Origin: Acidobacteriaceae bacterium
GTDB lineage: Bacteria > Acidobacteriota > Terriglobia > Terriglobales > Acidobacteriaceae
Length of the DNA stretch: 48,673 bases
NCBI GenBank assembly: GCA_025355385.1
Contig: JANXZS010000074.1
Span: forward strand, 1 to 48,673
Direction of reading: 5' to 3'
Shown: positions 8,186-16,367 of the stretch, piece after piece
Layout of the letters: each line of letters starts with the position of its first letter
Numbering within the stretch: position 1 is the stretch's first letter
Translations under genes and position numbers: made by a program
The notes under the pieces: model-generated
The model's database searches: none
Told to the model about the DNA's origin: nothing
Seen by the model: only the letters and a program-made list of their open reading frames with translations

Positions 8186-9584
8186 CGATCAATCCTGTTA
8201 TCTCAACTAGCCTCGGCCCAAGCGAGGCCAATGCCTCGTGAACTCTTGCCGTTGCCGTGCCGCCCGCCACGTCGTGGCAATCGACGGTTGCCTGTAGAGT
8301 GATGCACGCAAAGAAGTCTTCTTGAAATTCTTCGCCGAATTGTTTTAGCTCCCCGAGCGAGAGATCGCCTAGTTCACAACTCTTTTCAAGGCAGTACCGT
8401 ACGGCATGGCCGATCTTTTCGTGCGCGGTACGGAAGGGAACCCCTTGGTGCACGAGGTAAGTCGCAGCCGCCATGGCATTCAAGAATCCGGTTTCGCACG
8501 CTGCCCGCATTCTTTCCGTTTTGAACTCGAGCGCTAATGTGAATCGCGTCAGCAGGCTCAACAGGCTGATGGCTGCAGCAGAAGCGGCGAAGACTGGCTC
8601 CTGGGTCTCCTGCATATCTTTGTTGTAGGCCATGGGAAGCCCCTTGAGTAAAAGCGTTATCGTATGCGCCGCGCCGCTGATGCGACCGACTTTGGCTCTT
8701 GCCAGTTCAGCGAGATCAGGATTCTTCTTCTGAGGCATAGCGCTGGACCCTGTCGAGAAAGCTTCGGGGAGATCGATGAATCCAAACTCCGCCGTCGCAT
8801 GGAGGGTGATTTCCTCTGCGAAGCGGCTGATGTGTAATCCGACGATCGTGAGGGCGTGAAGATACTCCAGGATAAAATCCCGATCACTGGTTGCATCCAT
8901 ACTGTTGCTCGTCGGACCTGAGAAGCCCAGTTCGTCGGCTGCAAGCGTACGATCCAGCCGGAGTGTCGCACCCGCTACCGCGCCCGATCCCAGCGGGCAG
9001 AAGTTCATCCTAGTTCTGCAGTCGAGGAGCCGCGTTACATCGCGTAGCAACATCTCTACGTATGCCTGCAGCCAGTGAGCAACCAGCACAGGCTCAGCCC
9101 GCTGCAGATGCGTGTATGCAGGCATTACGGCATCTCCAGCGGCATGAGCCTTCTTCGCCAGCGCCGCAGACCATTTGATGAGTTGGCCTGCGACAATCGT
9201 TATACATTCCCGAATATAGAGGCGGAGGTCGGTGGCGATCTGTTCGTTTCTACTCCTGCCTGTATGCAACTTCAGTCCCAGATCACCGATGCGTGCTACA
9301 AGCTGCAACTCAACGAAGTGGTGGATATCCTCAGCTGTGGCATGGTCGCGAATGTCACCATGCTTCTCCGGAGTCCAGAAATCTTTCAGGACCTGGTCCA
9401 GTGCAGCACATATCCTTATGAGTTCAGGAGTCGTGAGAATAGCAGCCGCACTTAGGGTCTTCGCATGAGCTTTACTGGCAGCTACTTCCTGGGGAAGCAG
9501 CTGCCAATCAAAAACGATGGATCGTTGCCATTGCTCGAATGCAGGGTCGAGCGGCTCGCGAAAGCGGCCTGACCACATTTTCAC
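8172..9584 (-). CDS. argH: argininosuccinate lyase
   Basis: Splits argininosuccinate into arginine and fumarate, the last step of the pathway. It has 470 residues, normal length. Conserved regions of the fumarase/aspartase superfamily are HTGRSRNEQ (107-115), YTHLQRAEP with the catalytic histidine (about 159), and the signature loop GSSAMPQKKNPD (279-290) carrying the catalytic serine. The GTG start at 9584 overlaps the argG stop (GTGA) and has GAGG 7 nt upstream; an ATG two codons later is the alternative. Confidence 0.96.
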   Translation of the reverse strand: MKMWSGRFREPLDPAFEQWQRSIVFDWQLLPQEVAASKAHAKTLSAAAILTTPELIRICAALDQVLKDFWTPEKHGDIRDHATAEDIHHFVELQLVARIGDLGLKLHTGRSRNEQIATDLRLYIRECITIVAGQLIKWSAALAKKAHAAGDAVMPAYTHLQRAEPVLVAHWLQAYVEMLLRDVTRLLDCRTRMNFCPLGSGAVAGATLRLDRTLAADELGFSGPTSNSMDATSDRDFILEYLHALTIVGLHISRFAEEITLHATAEFGFIDLPEAFSTGSSAMPQKKNPDLAELARAKVGRISGAAHTITLLLKGLPMAYNKDMQETQEPVFAASAAAISLLSLLTRFTLALEFKTERMRAACETGFLNAMAAATYLVHQGVPFRTAHEKIGHAVRYCLEKSCELGDLSLGELKQFGEEFQEDFFACITLQATVDCHDVAGGTATARVHEALASLGPRLVEITGLIDGHS

Positions 9585-10795
9585 TTTACAGCCTCTTTCT
9601 TAGGGCTTTGGAGACGGGCACGCGTGCGCGCAGGAAGTCCAAGAATCTGGATGAATCCCTTAGCATCCTTTTGATCGTATGTGTCGCCCATGGTGAATGA
9701 AGACAGCTCATTCGAGAACAGAGAGTATTCACTCGAGCGACGAAGCACACTGACATTGCCCTTGTATAGCGAAAGTTCAACTTTACCTGTGACATTTTCC
9801 TGAGTGTTTTGAACGAACGCGTCCAGGGCCTCGCGCAGGGGCGTGAACCAGAGACCGTTGTAGACTATCTCAGCGTAGCGTAGCGAAACGTGCTGCTTGT
9901 AGTGGGCTACTTCGCGATCAAGCGTGAGTGCCTCAAGTTCGTGATGCGCCGCTACGATGAGCGTCCCGCCAGGAGTTTCGTAGCATCCGCGGGACTTCAT
10001 CCCTACGAAACGATTCTCCACCAGATCGATCCGGCCAACGCCGTTGCGGGCGGCAATTTCATTGAGCAACTCCACTAGTTGGACGGGATCGATTGTCATA
10101 CCGTTCACTGATACAGGACAACCTTTTACGAAGCCAATTTCGACGGCCTCGTCCCGGTCGGGTGCCTCTTGCGGGCTGCGCGTCATCGTCCATGTGGTCG
10201 CGAGCGGCGCGTTTCCTGCATCCTCCAGTTCGCCACCCTCATGGCTGACGTGCCACAGGTTGCGATCACGGCTGTGAATCTTTTCGCGACTCTGCGCCAC
10301 TGGAATACCGTGGGCCTCGGCGTAATCGAGACACTCTTCGCGGGACTTCAGCGTCCACTCGCGCCAGGGTGCAATCACTTTCAACTCCGGTGCCAGCGCC
10401 TGGTAGGCATGCTCGAAACGCACCTGGTCGTTGCCCTTGCCGGTACAACCGTGCGCAACTGCTTCGGCACCTTCTTCGAGGGCTACCGCAACCTGATGCT
10501 TGGCGATGACCGGACGGGCAATGGATGTGCCCAGAAGATACTTGTGCTCGTAGATGGCGCCTGCCTTGACGGTGGGAAAGACGAAGTCGCGTACAAACTC
10601 GTCGCGAAGATCGCGCACCACTACCTTTTTCGCACCGGTCGCGTAAGCCTTGGCGACGACTGCTTCTAAATCCTCATCCTGTCCCACGTCGGCAACCATG
10701 GCAATTACATCCATTCCATAGTTCTCATTGATCCAGGGAATGATGATGGAAGTATCCAGCCCGCCCGAATATGCGAGAACAACTTTGTTTGACAT
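9581..10795 (-). CDS. argG: argininosuccinate synthase
   Basis: Joins citrulline and aspartate using ATP. It has 404 residues. The N-terminal ATP pyrophosphatase loop AYSGGLDTS lies at about residues 8-16, and the body is full length. The start at 10795 is supported by AAGGAG 7 nt upstream; the frame is open to 10825 but has no ribosome site there. It overlaps argH by 4 nt. It follows argF after a 69-bp gap, the largest inside the operon. Confidence 0.96.
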   Translation of the reverse strand: MSNKVVLAYSGGLDTSIIIPWINENYGMDVIAMVADVGQDEDLEAVVAKAYATGAKKVVVRDLRDEFVRDFVFPTVKAGAIYEHKYLLGTSIARPVIAKHQVAVALEEGAEAVAHGCTGKGNDQVRFEHAYQALAPELKVIAPWREWTLKSREECLDYAEAHGIPVAQSREKIHSRDRNLWHVSHEGGELEDAGNAPLATTWTMTRSPQEAPDRDEAVEIGFVKGCPVSVNGMTIDPVQLVELLNEIAARNGVGRIDLVENRFVGMKSRGCYETPGGTLIVAAHHELEALTLDREVAHYKQHVSLRYAEIVYNGLWFTPLREALDAFVQNTQENVTGKVELSLYKGNVSVLRRSSEYSLFSNELSSFTMGDTYDQKDAKGFIQILGLPARTRARLQSPKKEAVK

Positions 10796-10833
10796 CACTA
10801 GCTCCTTCAAAAGATGCGGCCACAAGGGCGGTT

Positions 10834-10849
10834 TATAGAGCGTTCTATA
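10834..10849. repeat. small inverted repeat in the argF-argG gap
   Basis: TATAGA-GCGT-TCTATA is a perfect 6-bp inverted repeat in the only sizeable gap of the arg operon. It could be an operator or part of an internal promoter (the minus strand reads TATAAA over its edge), but it does not resemble the ARG boxes in front of argR. Function unknown. Confidence 0.3.
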
Positions 10850-10864
10850 CGGTCAGTGTCGTGG

Positions 10865-11884
10865 TCAGTCTGCTTTGGAGTTCTGGTGTCTTCCTACCAG
10901 CATCAAGAGCAGGGCTTTTTGGGCATGCATACGATTTTCGGCCTGGTCGAAGACGATTGAGCGCGGGCCATCAAGCACGGCGTCTGTAACTTCGGCATTG
11001 CGGCGCGCGGGCAGGCAGTGCATAAAGACCGCCTCCGGCCTGGCATGTGCCATGAGGGCCTCATTTACCTGATAAGGCTTAAAAATGGGAGCGCGCTTGG
11101 TCTCCTCGTGTTCAGAACCCATGCTTGTGCATACGTCGGTATAGACGGCATCTGCACCTGTCACCGCAGCCACCGGATCCTGGGTGAAAATTAGTGTGCC
11201 ACCGGTCGTGCATGCGATCTCCGTTGCCTGCACTACTATTTCTGCTTTAGGCGCGTACTTTCGCGGCGTCGCAATTGTGCAGTGCGCACCCAGCAGTGCG
11301 GCCGTAAGCATGAGCGAATGACATACATTGTTACCGTCACCAACGTAGGTGAAATTCAATCCTTTCACTGTGCTAAAGCGCTCCTCAAGCGTCATGAAAT
11401 CGGCGAGAGCCTGGCAGGGATGCTCAAGGTCACTGAGGGCATTGATCACGGGTACTTTGGAGTAGAGAGCCATCTCAGTAATAGTTTCATGCGCGTAGGT
11501 CCGCAGAATGATTACACTCGTCCAGCGTTCAAGATTGCGAGCCATATCGGCTAGCGATTCTCTTTCCCCCAAGGGCGACTGTGTCTGGTCGACAAATATG
11601 GCCGATCCCCCTAGCGTGTTGATGGCTGTCTCGAAGGTAAGCCGCGTGCGCAGTGAGGCCTTTTCAAAGAACATCACCATTTGTCTGGCATCCAGCGCCC
11701 AGCGGTATTTGTGGGGATGAGCCTTTAGCTCATGAGCCAGGTCTAGAGTAGCGCGGAGCTCCGTCGGGGAGAGATCAGACGTGGAACAAAAGTCGCGACC
11801 CTCAAGGGAAACCATCGGATCTGCAGTAGCGCAAAGAGCGATGGCGTGGTGGTCGTCGTTATAAAGTTCTGTTCTTGTGGCCAT
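10865..11884 (-). CDS. argF: ornithine carbamoyltransferase
   Basis: Transfers the carbamoyl group of carbamoyl phosphate to ornithine, giving citrulline. It has 339 residues. The carbamoyl-phosphate loop SLRTR (77-81), HPCQ (155-158), DVCTSMG for ornithine, and MHCLPA near the C terminus are all present. SMG and HCLP motifs favour ornithine over N-acetylornithine as substrate. The start at 11884 has AAGGA at 6 nt and lies one base after the argD stop. It adds about 24 residues before the usual family start, so an internal ATG at 11815 is an alternative. Confidence 0.93.
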   Translation of the reverse strand: MATRTELYNDDHHAIALCATADPMVSLEGRDFCSTSDLSPTELRATLDLAHELKAHPHKYRWALDARQMVMFFEKASLRTRLTFETAINTLGGSAIFVDQTQSPLGERESLADMARNLERWTSVIILRTYAHETITEMALYSKVPVINALSDLEHPCQALADFMTLEERFSTVKGLNFTYVGDGNNVCHSLMLTAALLGAHCTIATPRKYAPKAEIVVQATEIACTTGGTLIFTQDPVAAVTGADAVYTDVCTSMGSEHEETKRAPIFKPYQVNEALMAHARPEAVFMHCLPARRNAEVTDAVLDGPRSIVFDQAENRMHAQKALLLMLVGRHQNSKAD

Positions 11885-11885
11885 G

Positions 11886-13163
11886 TCAGTTCCTTTTTTG
11901 GTAAGAGCTCATCGTGGAAGTGGCTTCGGGGGCCGTTGCTTTCTGCTCGGTAAGAATTTCGTCGAGGGCAGCAATTGTAGTGTCTACATCGCCTCTGCCC
12001 AGAATGTAGGGTGGCAGGAACCGCAGCACAGTCTCGCTGGTGCGGTTGATCAGGATATGTCGCTGTAGCATCTTTGCCACTACTAGCTTGGCCATGTCCG
12101 CCGAATTTAACTCAGCGGCCAGCATCAGTCCCATGCCGCGTATGTCTGTGATTACAGCTTGTCGGCTGGCGAGAGCGCGCAGCGTCTCTTTGAAATAGCC
12201 GCCGACGTCATTGATATGAACCAGAAGGTCTTCCTGGCGCATGGCGTCAATGACCGCGATTGCAACCGCGCAGGCCAGCGGACCTCCACCGAATGTTGTG
12301 CCGTGCATGCCAGCGTGGATCGCCCGCGCAGCCTCTTCCGAACAGACCATTGCACCCAAGGGGAGCCCACCCGCGAGTGGTTTGGCGAGTGTTGTGATGT
12401 CTGGCTGGATGTCGTAGTGCTGGTAAGCGCACCACTTACCAGTCCTTCCCATTCCCGACTGAATTTCGTCGGCGACTAGCAACGAACCCGATTCCTGCGT
12501 AAGTTTGCGGGCTGTAGCTAAGAACTCTGGCGAGATCGGGCGAATACCGCCTTCGCCCTGGATCACTTCCACCAGCACTGCACAGACATCGCTGGAAAAC
12601 TTAGCTTGAAGATCGTCAACGTCGTTGAAGCGAACAAATTCAACTCCGGGGACGACGGGAGCAAAAGGCTCGCGATACTTCTCTTTGTGCGTTGTCGAAA
12701 CCGAACCAAAAGTACGACCGTGAAAGCTGTTCTCAAGCGCGAGGAACTTGGTGCCGAGGGTATGGCCCTCGCTGCTGCGCAAGCCCGCGTATGCGCGAGC
12801 TGTCTTCATCGCAGCTTCCCAGGCCTCTGTCCCGCTATTTGCAAAGAAGACGCGGTCGAGTCCGGTCATCTCCGTCAGTCGCAGTGCGAGCTTTGCCTGG
12901 CCCTCGTGGAAATACAAGTTGGAGGTGTGGATAAGCTTGCGGCTCTGCTCAGCAAGAGAATTGACGATCGCCGGATGCCCGTATCCAAGCGCGTTGACCC
13001 CTATGCCGCTGAGGAGATCGAGGTATTTGTTGCCTTGTTCGTCAACGAGGTGAACGCCTTCGCCGCCGACAAAAAGTATCGGATTGCGTTCGTAGGTCGA
13101 CAGCAGCAGCGTTGCTTCTGCCGCGCGGATAGAATCCAGCTTCATCTCCATTTCATCCTTCAT
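11886..13163 (-). CDS. argD: acetylornithine aminotransferase
   Basis: PLP-dependent class III aminotransferase for the fourth step of arginine synthesis. It has 425 residues. NSGTEAWEAAMK (about 109-120) binds the PLP phosphate, ADEIQSGMGR holds the PLP aspartate (Asp232), and Lys261 in LAKPLAGG is the Schiff-base lysine. The start at 13163 overlaps the argB stop by 4 nt (ATGA). The family also includes succinyl-ornithine and GABA aminotransferases; operon position settles the call. Confidence 0.94.
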   Translation of the reverse strand: MKDEMEMKLDSIRAAEATLLLSTYERNPILFVGGEGVHLVDEQGNKYLDLLSGIGVNALGYGHPAIVNSLAEQSRKLIHTSNLYFHEGQAKLALRLTEMTGLDRVFFANSGTEAWEAAMKTARAYAGLRSSEGHTLGTKFLALENSFHGRTFGSVSTTHKEKYREPFAPVVPGVEFVRFNDVDDLQAKFSSDVCAVLVEVIQGEGGIRPISPEFLATARKLTQESGSLLVADEIQSGMGRTGKWCAYQHYDIQPDITTLAKPLAGGLPLGAMVCSEEAARAIHAGMHGTTFGGGPLACAVAIAVIDAMRQEDLLVHINDVGGYFKETLRALASRQAVITDIRGMGLMLAAELNSADMAKLVVAKMLQRHILINRTSETVLRFLPPYILGRGDVDTTIAALDEILTEQKATAPEATSTMSSYQKRN

Positions 13164-13942
13164 GCCACCATCACTTCAGTACCGTATGTAATTCGAGAAC
13201 TACATAGATCGGGGAGAACCGCCGCCGCCTCAGCAGGTAGGATTCTTACGCGCTTCACGCCGTGGAAGAGCGCTTCACGACAGGCGCTTAGTTTGGGCAG
13301 CATTCCGCCGCTTATGACGGAATCCTTCGTCAGTGCTGCAATCTGATCCACGCTGAGCCAGCGCATGATTTCGCCGTCAGCGCCGCGAACGCCCGGTACA
13401 TCCGTCAGGAATACCAGCGCATCCGCCTGGCAACAAATGGCGCAGGCAGCGGCCATTTCGTCTGCGTTGATGTTGTAATACTCGCCGTCAAATCCGAGCG
13501 CCAAACTGGAGAGCACTGGTACGGCATCCAACTTCCAGATTGCGTGCAGCCACCGCGGATCAGATCCGACTATTTCGCCCACGAAGCCGAGATCCTGAGC
13601 CGTCCGCTTCTTACGTGCGCGGAAGACCATTCCGTCTCCTCCCGACAGCCCCATTGCAGACTGACCGTGAGCACCGAGCGCCGCGACCAGGGCCTTGTTC
13701 ACGCTGCCGCCGAGCACCATCAATGCCGTATCGCGCGTCTCCGCATCCGTCACGCGTAGTCCACTAATGAATTCGCTTTTCTTGCCAAGCTGCTTCAACG
13801 TTCTGGTCAATTGCACACCACCGCCGTGAACGAGCGCTACCTGATTACCGTCGCGTACCAGATCCGCTATAGCCTGGACGCACTGGTGCAGCAGTACGGG
13901 ATTTTCGAGGGCCGCTCCTCCGAGTTTGACGACATATTTCAT
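13160..13942 (-). CDS. argB: acetylglutamate kinase
   Basis: Phosphorylates N-acetylglutamate. The 260-residue product has the amino-acid kinase fold. The N-terminal VKLGGAAL loop, the substrate-binding VHGGG, and NINADEMAAACA near residue 177 are visible. It lacks the N-terminal helix extension of arginine-inhibited hexameric enzymes, so feedback inhibition by arginine is less likely (inference). It overlaps argC and argD by 4 nt each. Confidence 0.95.
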   Translation of the reverse strand: MKYVVKLGGAALENPVLLHQCVQAIADLVRDGNQVALVHGGGVQLTRTLKQLGKKSEFISGLRVTDAETRDTALMVLGGSVNKALVAALGAHGQSAMGLSGGDGMVFRARKKRTAQDLGFVGEIVGSDPRWLHAIWKLDAVPVLSSLALGFDGEYYNINADEMAAACAICCQADALVFLTDVPGVRGADGEIMRWLSVDQIAALTKDSVISGGMLPKLSACREALFHGVKRVRILPAEAAAVLPDLCSSRITYGTEVMVA

Positions 13943-15000
13943 AGGAGCCCCTCGGCCTCATTCCAGCCATACATCAGATTCATGTTCTGGACCGCTTGTC
14001 CTGCGGCCCCTTTCAGCAAATTGTCCAGACACGAGACGATGACGCAGCGCCGGCCATTGGGTGAAAGTTGAAAGCCGATATCGCAATAGTTCGTACGCAC
14101 CGAATATTGAAGCTGTGGTACCTGCGTGCCAAAAGCACGGACCATTGGACTTCGAGCAAAGAATTTGTGATAGCAACGATTCACTTCGGCCGCTGTCTTT
14201 GGCTCCCAGAAGCTGACATAGATCGTTGACAGGATTCCGCGCGGAATCGGCAGCAGGTGGGGTGTGAAAATGACCTCGTCACTATCGAGCTCCAGTTGCT
14301 CCAGCAATTCGCCTAAATGCCTGTGGGTGAAGATGCCGTATGCGGACAAGTTATCCGCAGCATGCATGAAGTGCGTCTTTGCCGTCGGCGCTTTACCGGC
14401 ACCCGAAACTCCAGACTTCGCGTCGCAGATAATGCCACGTTCGGTATTCACCCATCCACTTGCAATCAGGGGCTTGAGCGCAAGGATGATTGAAGTTGCA
14501 TAGCACCCGGGATTGGCGACGAGGCGAGCCTTGGCAATTTTGGCACGATGCAATTCTGGCAAGCCGTACACGCTCTCCATCTGCAGTTCAGCGGCTCTTT
14601 CCGGGTCCTCATCGGTGAGCTTATAGACCGCACGATTCTCGGTTTCGGCCAGCCTCCATGCTCCGCTCAGATCAACCACACGAAGACCGCGCTCGATGGC
14701 CTGCGGAACCCAACTGCGCGACTGTTCATGCGGAGTAGCGAGAAAGAGCATATCCACACCGCGCTCTTCAAGGATCTGCCAAGTAAACGGCTCCATCTTC
14801 AGTTCCGGGGATCCATGGTTGTCTGCAAGCTGGGGAAAGAGGGAGACGAGCGGAACAGAATCGCGACCATCTTCGACACGGCCAGTAAATACGGGCGGCG
14901 TTGTCGCAAGGCGTGGATGATGCAGCAGTAGACGGGCTAGTTCCATGCCCGCGTAACCGCTGACTCCCACCACCGCAGTTTGTATCTTCCCGTCCTTCAT
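13939..15000 (-). CDS. argC: N-acetyl-gamma-glutamyl-phosphate reductase
   Basis: NADPH-dependent reductase of acetylglutamyl phosphate. It has 353 residues. The dinucleotide loop GVSGYAGMEL is near residue 12 and the catalytic Cys166 is in NPGCYATS. Start ATG shares its A with the argR stop (TAATG); the stop overlaps argB. It is the first enzyme gene of the operon, directly after the regulator. Confidence 0.95.
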   Translation of the reverse strand: MKDGKIQTAVVGVSGYAGMELARLLLHHPRLATTPPVFTGRVEDGRDSVPLVSLFPQLADNHGSPELKMEPFTWQILEERGVDMLFLATPHEQSRSWVPQAIERGLRVVDLSGAWRLAETENRAVYKLTDEDPERAAELQMESVYGLPELHRAKIAKARLVANPGCYATSIILALKPLIASGWVNTERGIICDAKSGVSGAGKAPTAKTHFMHAADNLSAYGIFTHRHLGELLEQLELDSDEVIFTPHLLPIPRGILSTIYVSFWEPKTAAEVNRCYHKFFARSPMVRAFGTQVPQLQYSVRTNYCDIGFQLSPNGRRCVIVSCLDNLLKGAAGQAVQNMNLMYGWNEAEGLL

Positions 15001-15443
15001 TAGCCCATCATCCCTTCAAGCCGGCTCCGCAGATGTGTGGCGCACTTATTGTCAGGGCAGATCACCAGGACGGTGTCGTCCCCCGCTATTGTGCCAACCA
15101 CTTCCGGCCAGGCTTCGTTGTCGATTGCCAGGGCCACTGGTTGTGCGCTTCCATTGGTGGTGTTTAGCACGAGTTGGTTCAGCGCCTGTCTCACTCTCAG
15201 TCCAAAGCTGCTCAGAACGCGTTCAATCGAAGGTAGGTCGTCGTCCTCATCGCCGATGTGTCCGTTGGGCAGCGCGTAACCGTCAGGACCTTTATATAAA
15301 TGCATCTCATGTATATCTCGTGAGAGCGTTGCCTGGGTCACGTCGAATCCGTGGCGCAGCAGTTTGCGGCGCAGTTCATCCTGGCTCGAGATCGACGCCG
15401 AGCGAACCACTTCGCGAATCGCATTGTGACGTTCCTGCTTCAT
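15000..15443 (-). CDS. argR: arginine repressor ArgR
   Basis: Arginine-sensing repressor of the operon it heads. It has 147 residues from ATG 15443. A winged helix (about 1-70, with DVTQATLSRDIHEM as recognition region) precedes the oligomerisation and arginine-binding domain with GTIAGDDT, whose two aspartates bind arginine. The frame is open to 15500, but a longer protein would put coding sequence over the double ARG box at 15475-15510 and lacks family support. The ribosome site at 15443 is weak. Overlap with argC by one base makes regulator and enzymes one transcription unit, consistent with autoregulation. Confidence 0.92.
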   Translation of the reverse strand: MKQERHNAIREVVRSASISSQDELRRKLLRHGFDVTQATLSRDIHEMHLYKGPDGYALPNGHIGDEDDDLPSIERVLSSFGLRVRQALNQLVLNTTNGSAQPVALAIDNEAWPEVVGTIAGDDTVLVICPDNKCATHLRSRLEGMMG

Positions 15444-15474
15444 CCAGTATCGCGACCGGGCCCGCCGCCCCCCA

Positions 15475-15510
15475 ATGCATAAAGATACATCCCGATGCAT
15501 AACTATGCAA
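15475..15510 (-). promoter_or_regulatory. double ARG box over the argR promoter
   Basis: Two palindromes, ATGCATAAAGATACAT (15475-15490) and ATGCATAACTATGCAA (15495-15510), are 20 bp apart centre to centre. Their cores TGCAT-N4-ATACA and TGCAT-N4-ATGCA have the same geometry as the E. coli ARG box core TGAAT-N4-ATTCA. On the minus strand TTGCAT and TATCTT, separated by 17 nt, could be -35 and -10, each inside one box. Binding of ArgR would then block its own operon. Promoter hexamers are weak; the box pair is the stronger signal. Confidence 0.7.
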
Positions 15511-15695
15511 GCCTGGATGGCGAAAACCAGCGGTCGATTCTTGAAAATTATTAGGGTCAGTTGCCCGCGCTCTCACAGTTCTTCGAGGAGACGGGGCAGC
15601 ACAGGGAGGGAGCGCTCGACTAGTCGCATAAACTCGACCAACCCAACCCGTGTTGTCTGAATAACGTACACTGCACTTGGCAATGCTGGTGCTGT

Positions 15696-15706
15696 CACTT
15701 AAAGTG
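15696..15706. promoter_or_regulatory. palindrome upstream of the TetR gene
   Basis: CACTT-A-AAGTG, a perfect 5-bp inverted repeat centred about 43 bp before the TetR start. A TetR-family operator this short would be unusual, so this is only a candidate. Confidence 0.25.
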
Positions 15707-15743
15707 GGGTCGGAGTTTTCTTATCGGGTAAGCGAAGTTCACG

Positions 15744-16367
15744 TTGAAGAATACAGATGAAAAGGCACCTCTGCCCCGTGGCGGAGAGAAATACGATCGT
15801 ATTCTTGAGGCAGCGATTGAGGTCGTTGCCGAGAAGGGCTTTCAACACGCCCGCGTCGCTGATATTGCCGCGAACGCAGGCGTAGCCGATGGCACCGTGT
15901 ACCTGTATTTCGATAACAAGAACCATATTTTGCGAGCCGCGATTGATTCGGCGTTCGAGCAGTTTTCGTCCCGCGTGCGGGCGGCGCTGGCCACGACCCA
16001 TGACCCCATTGAGCAGTTGAAAACTATTGCCCGGATGCATGTGGAGACTCTCGTTGCCAGGCGCAATCTGGCGATCATCCTGCAGACGCAAGTGCGGCAG
16101 AGTTCCAAGTTTCTCGAAGAATTCTCGCACCATTCTTTCGTGGACTACATTAACCTTGTCCGCGAGGTAATCCGTGCCGGTCAGGGAGAGGGTTTGATTC
16201 GCCCGGAAGTCTCGGATCGCGTTGCGGCCTTGTGCCTGTTTGGAGCCTTGGACGAGATGATCAGCTCGTGGCTCTTTACTGGCAAACCCATCGACCCCGA
16301 GCAGACCGCAACTCAGGTCCTCGACATCCTCCTGAAGGGCATTCGAACGCGACCCAGCCATGCTTGA
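15744..16367 (+). CDS. TetR/AcrR family transcriptional regulator (fatty-acid type)
   Basis: DNA-binding repressor of 207 residues. The N-terminal helix-turn-helix (about 18-65) is typical of the family, including ILEAAIEVVAEKGF and GTVYLYFDNKNHIL; the rest is a helical ligand domain resembling FadR/YsiA-type regulators. The only plausible start between the in-frame stop at 15729 and the HTH is TTG at 15744, an unusual start codon. The gene overlaps the acyl-CoA ligase by 8 nt, so it probably controls that gene in response to long-chain acyl-CoA (inference). The divergent gap to argR is 300 bp. Confidence 0.85.
   Translation: MKNTDEKAPLPRGGEKYDRILEAAIEVVAEKGFQHARVADIAANAGVADGTVYLYFDNKNHILRAAIDSAFEQFSSRVRAALATTHDPIEQLKTIARMHVETLVARRNLAIILQTQVRQSSKFLEEFSHHSFVDYINLVREVIRAGQGEGLIRPEVSDRVAALCLFGALDEMISSWLFTGKPIDPEQTATQVLDILLKGIRTRPSHA

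Noticed and set aside
12606-13346. A 246-codon open frame antisense to argD and argB
   Set aside because: It is the mirror of two clear enzyme genes with strong third-position bias; the translation has no domain likeness and no ribosome site.
15301-15320. ATGCAT and ATGTAT repeats inside argR as a third ARG box
   Set aside because: The two half-sites are not in inverted arrangement with N4 spacing.
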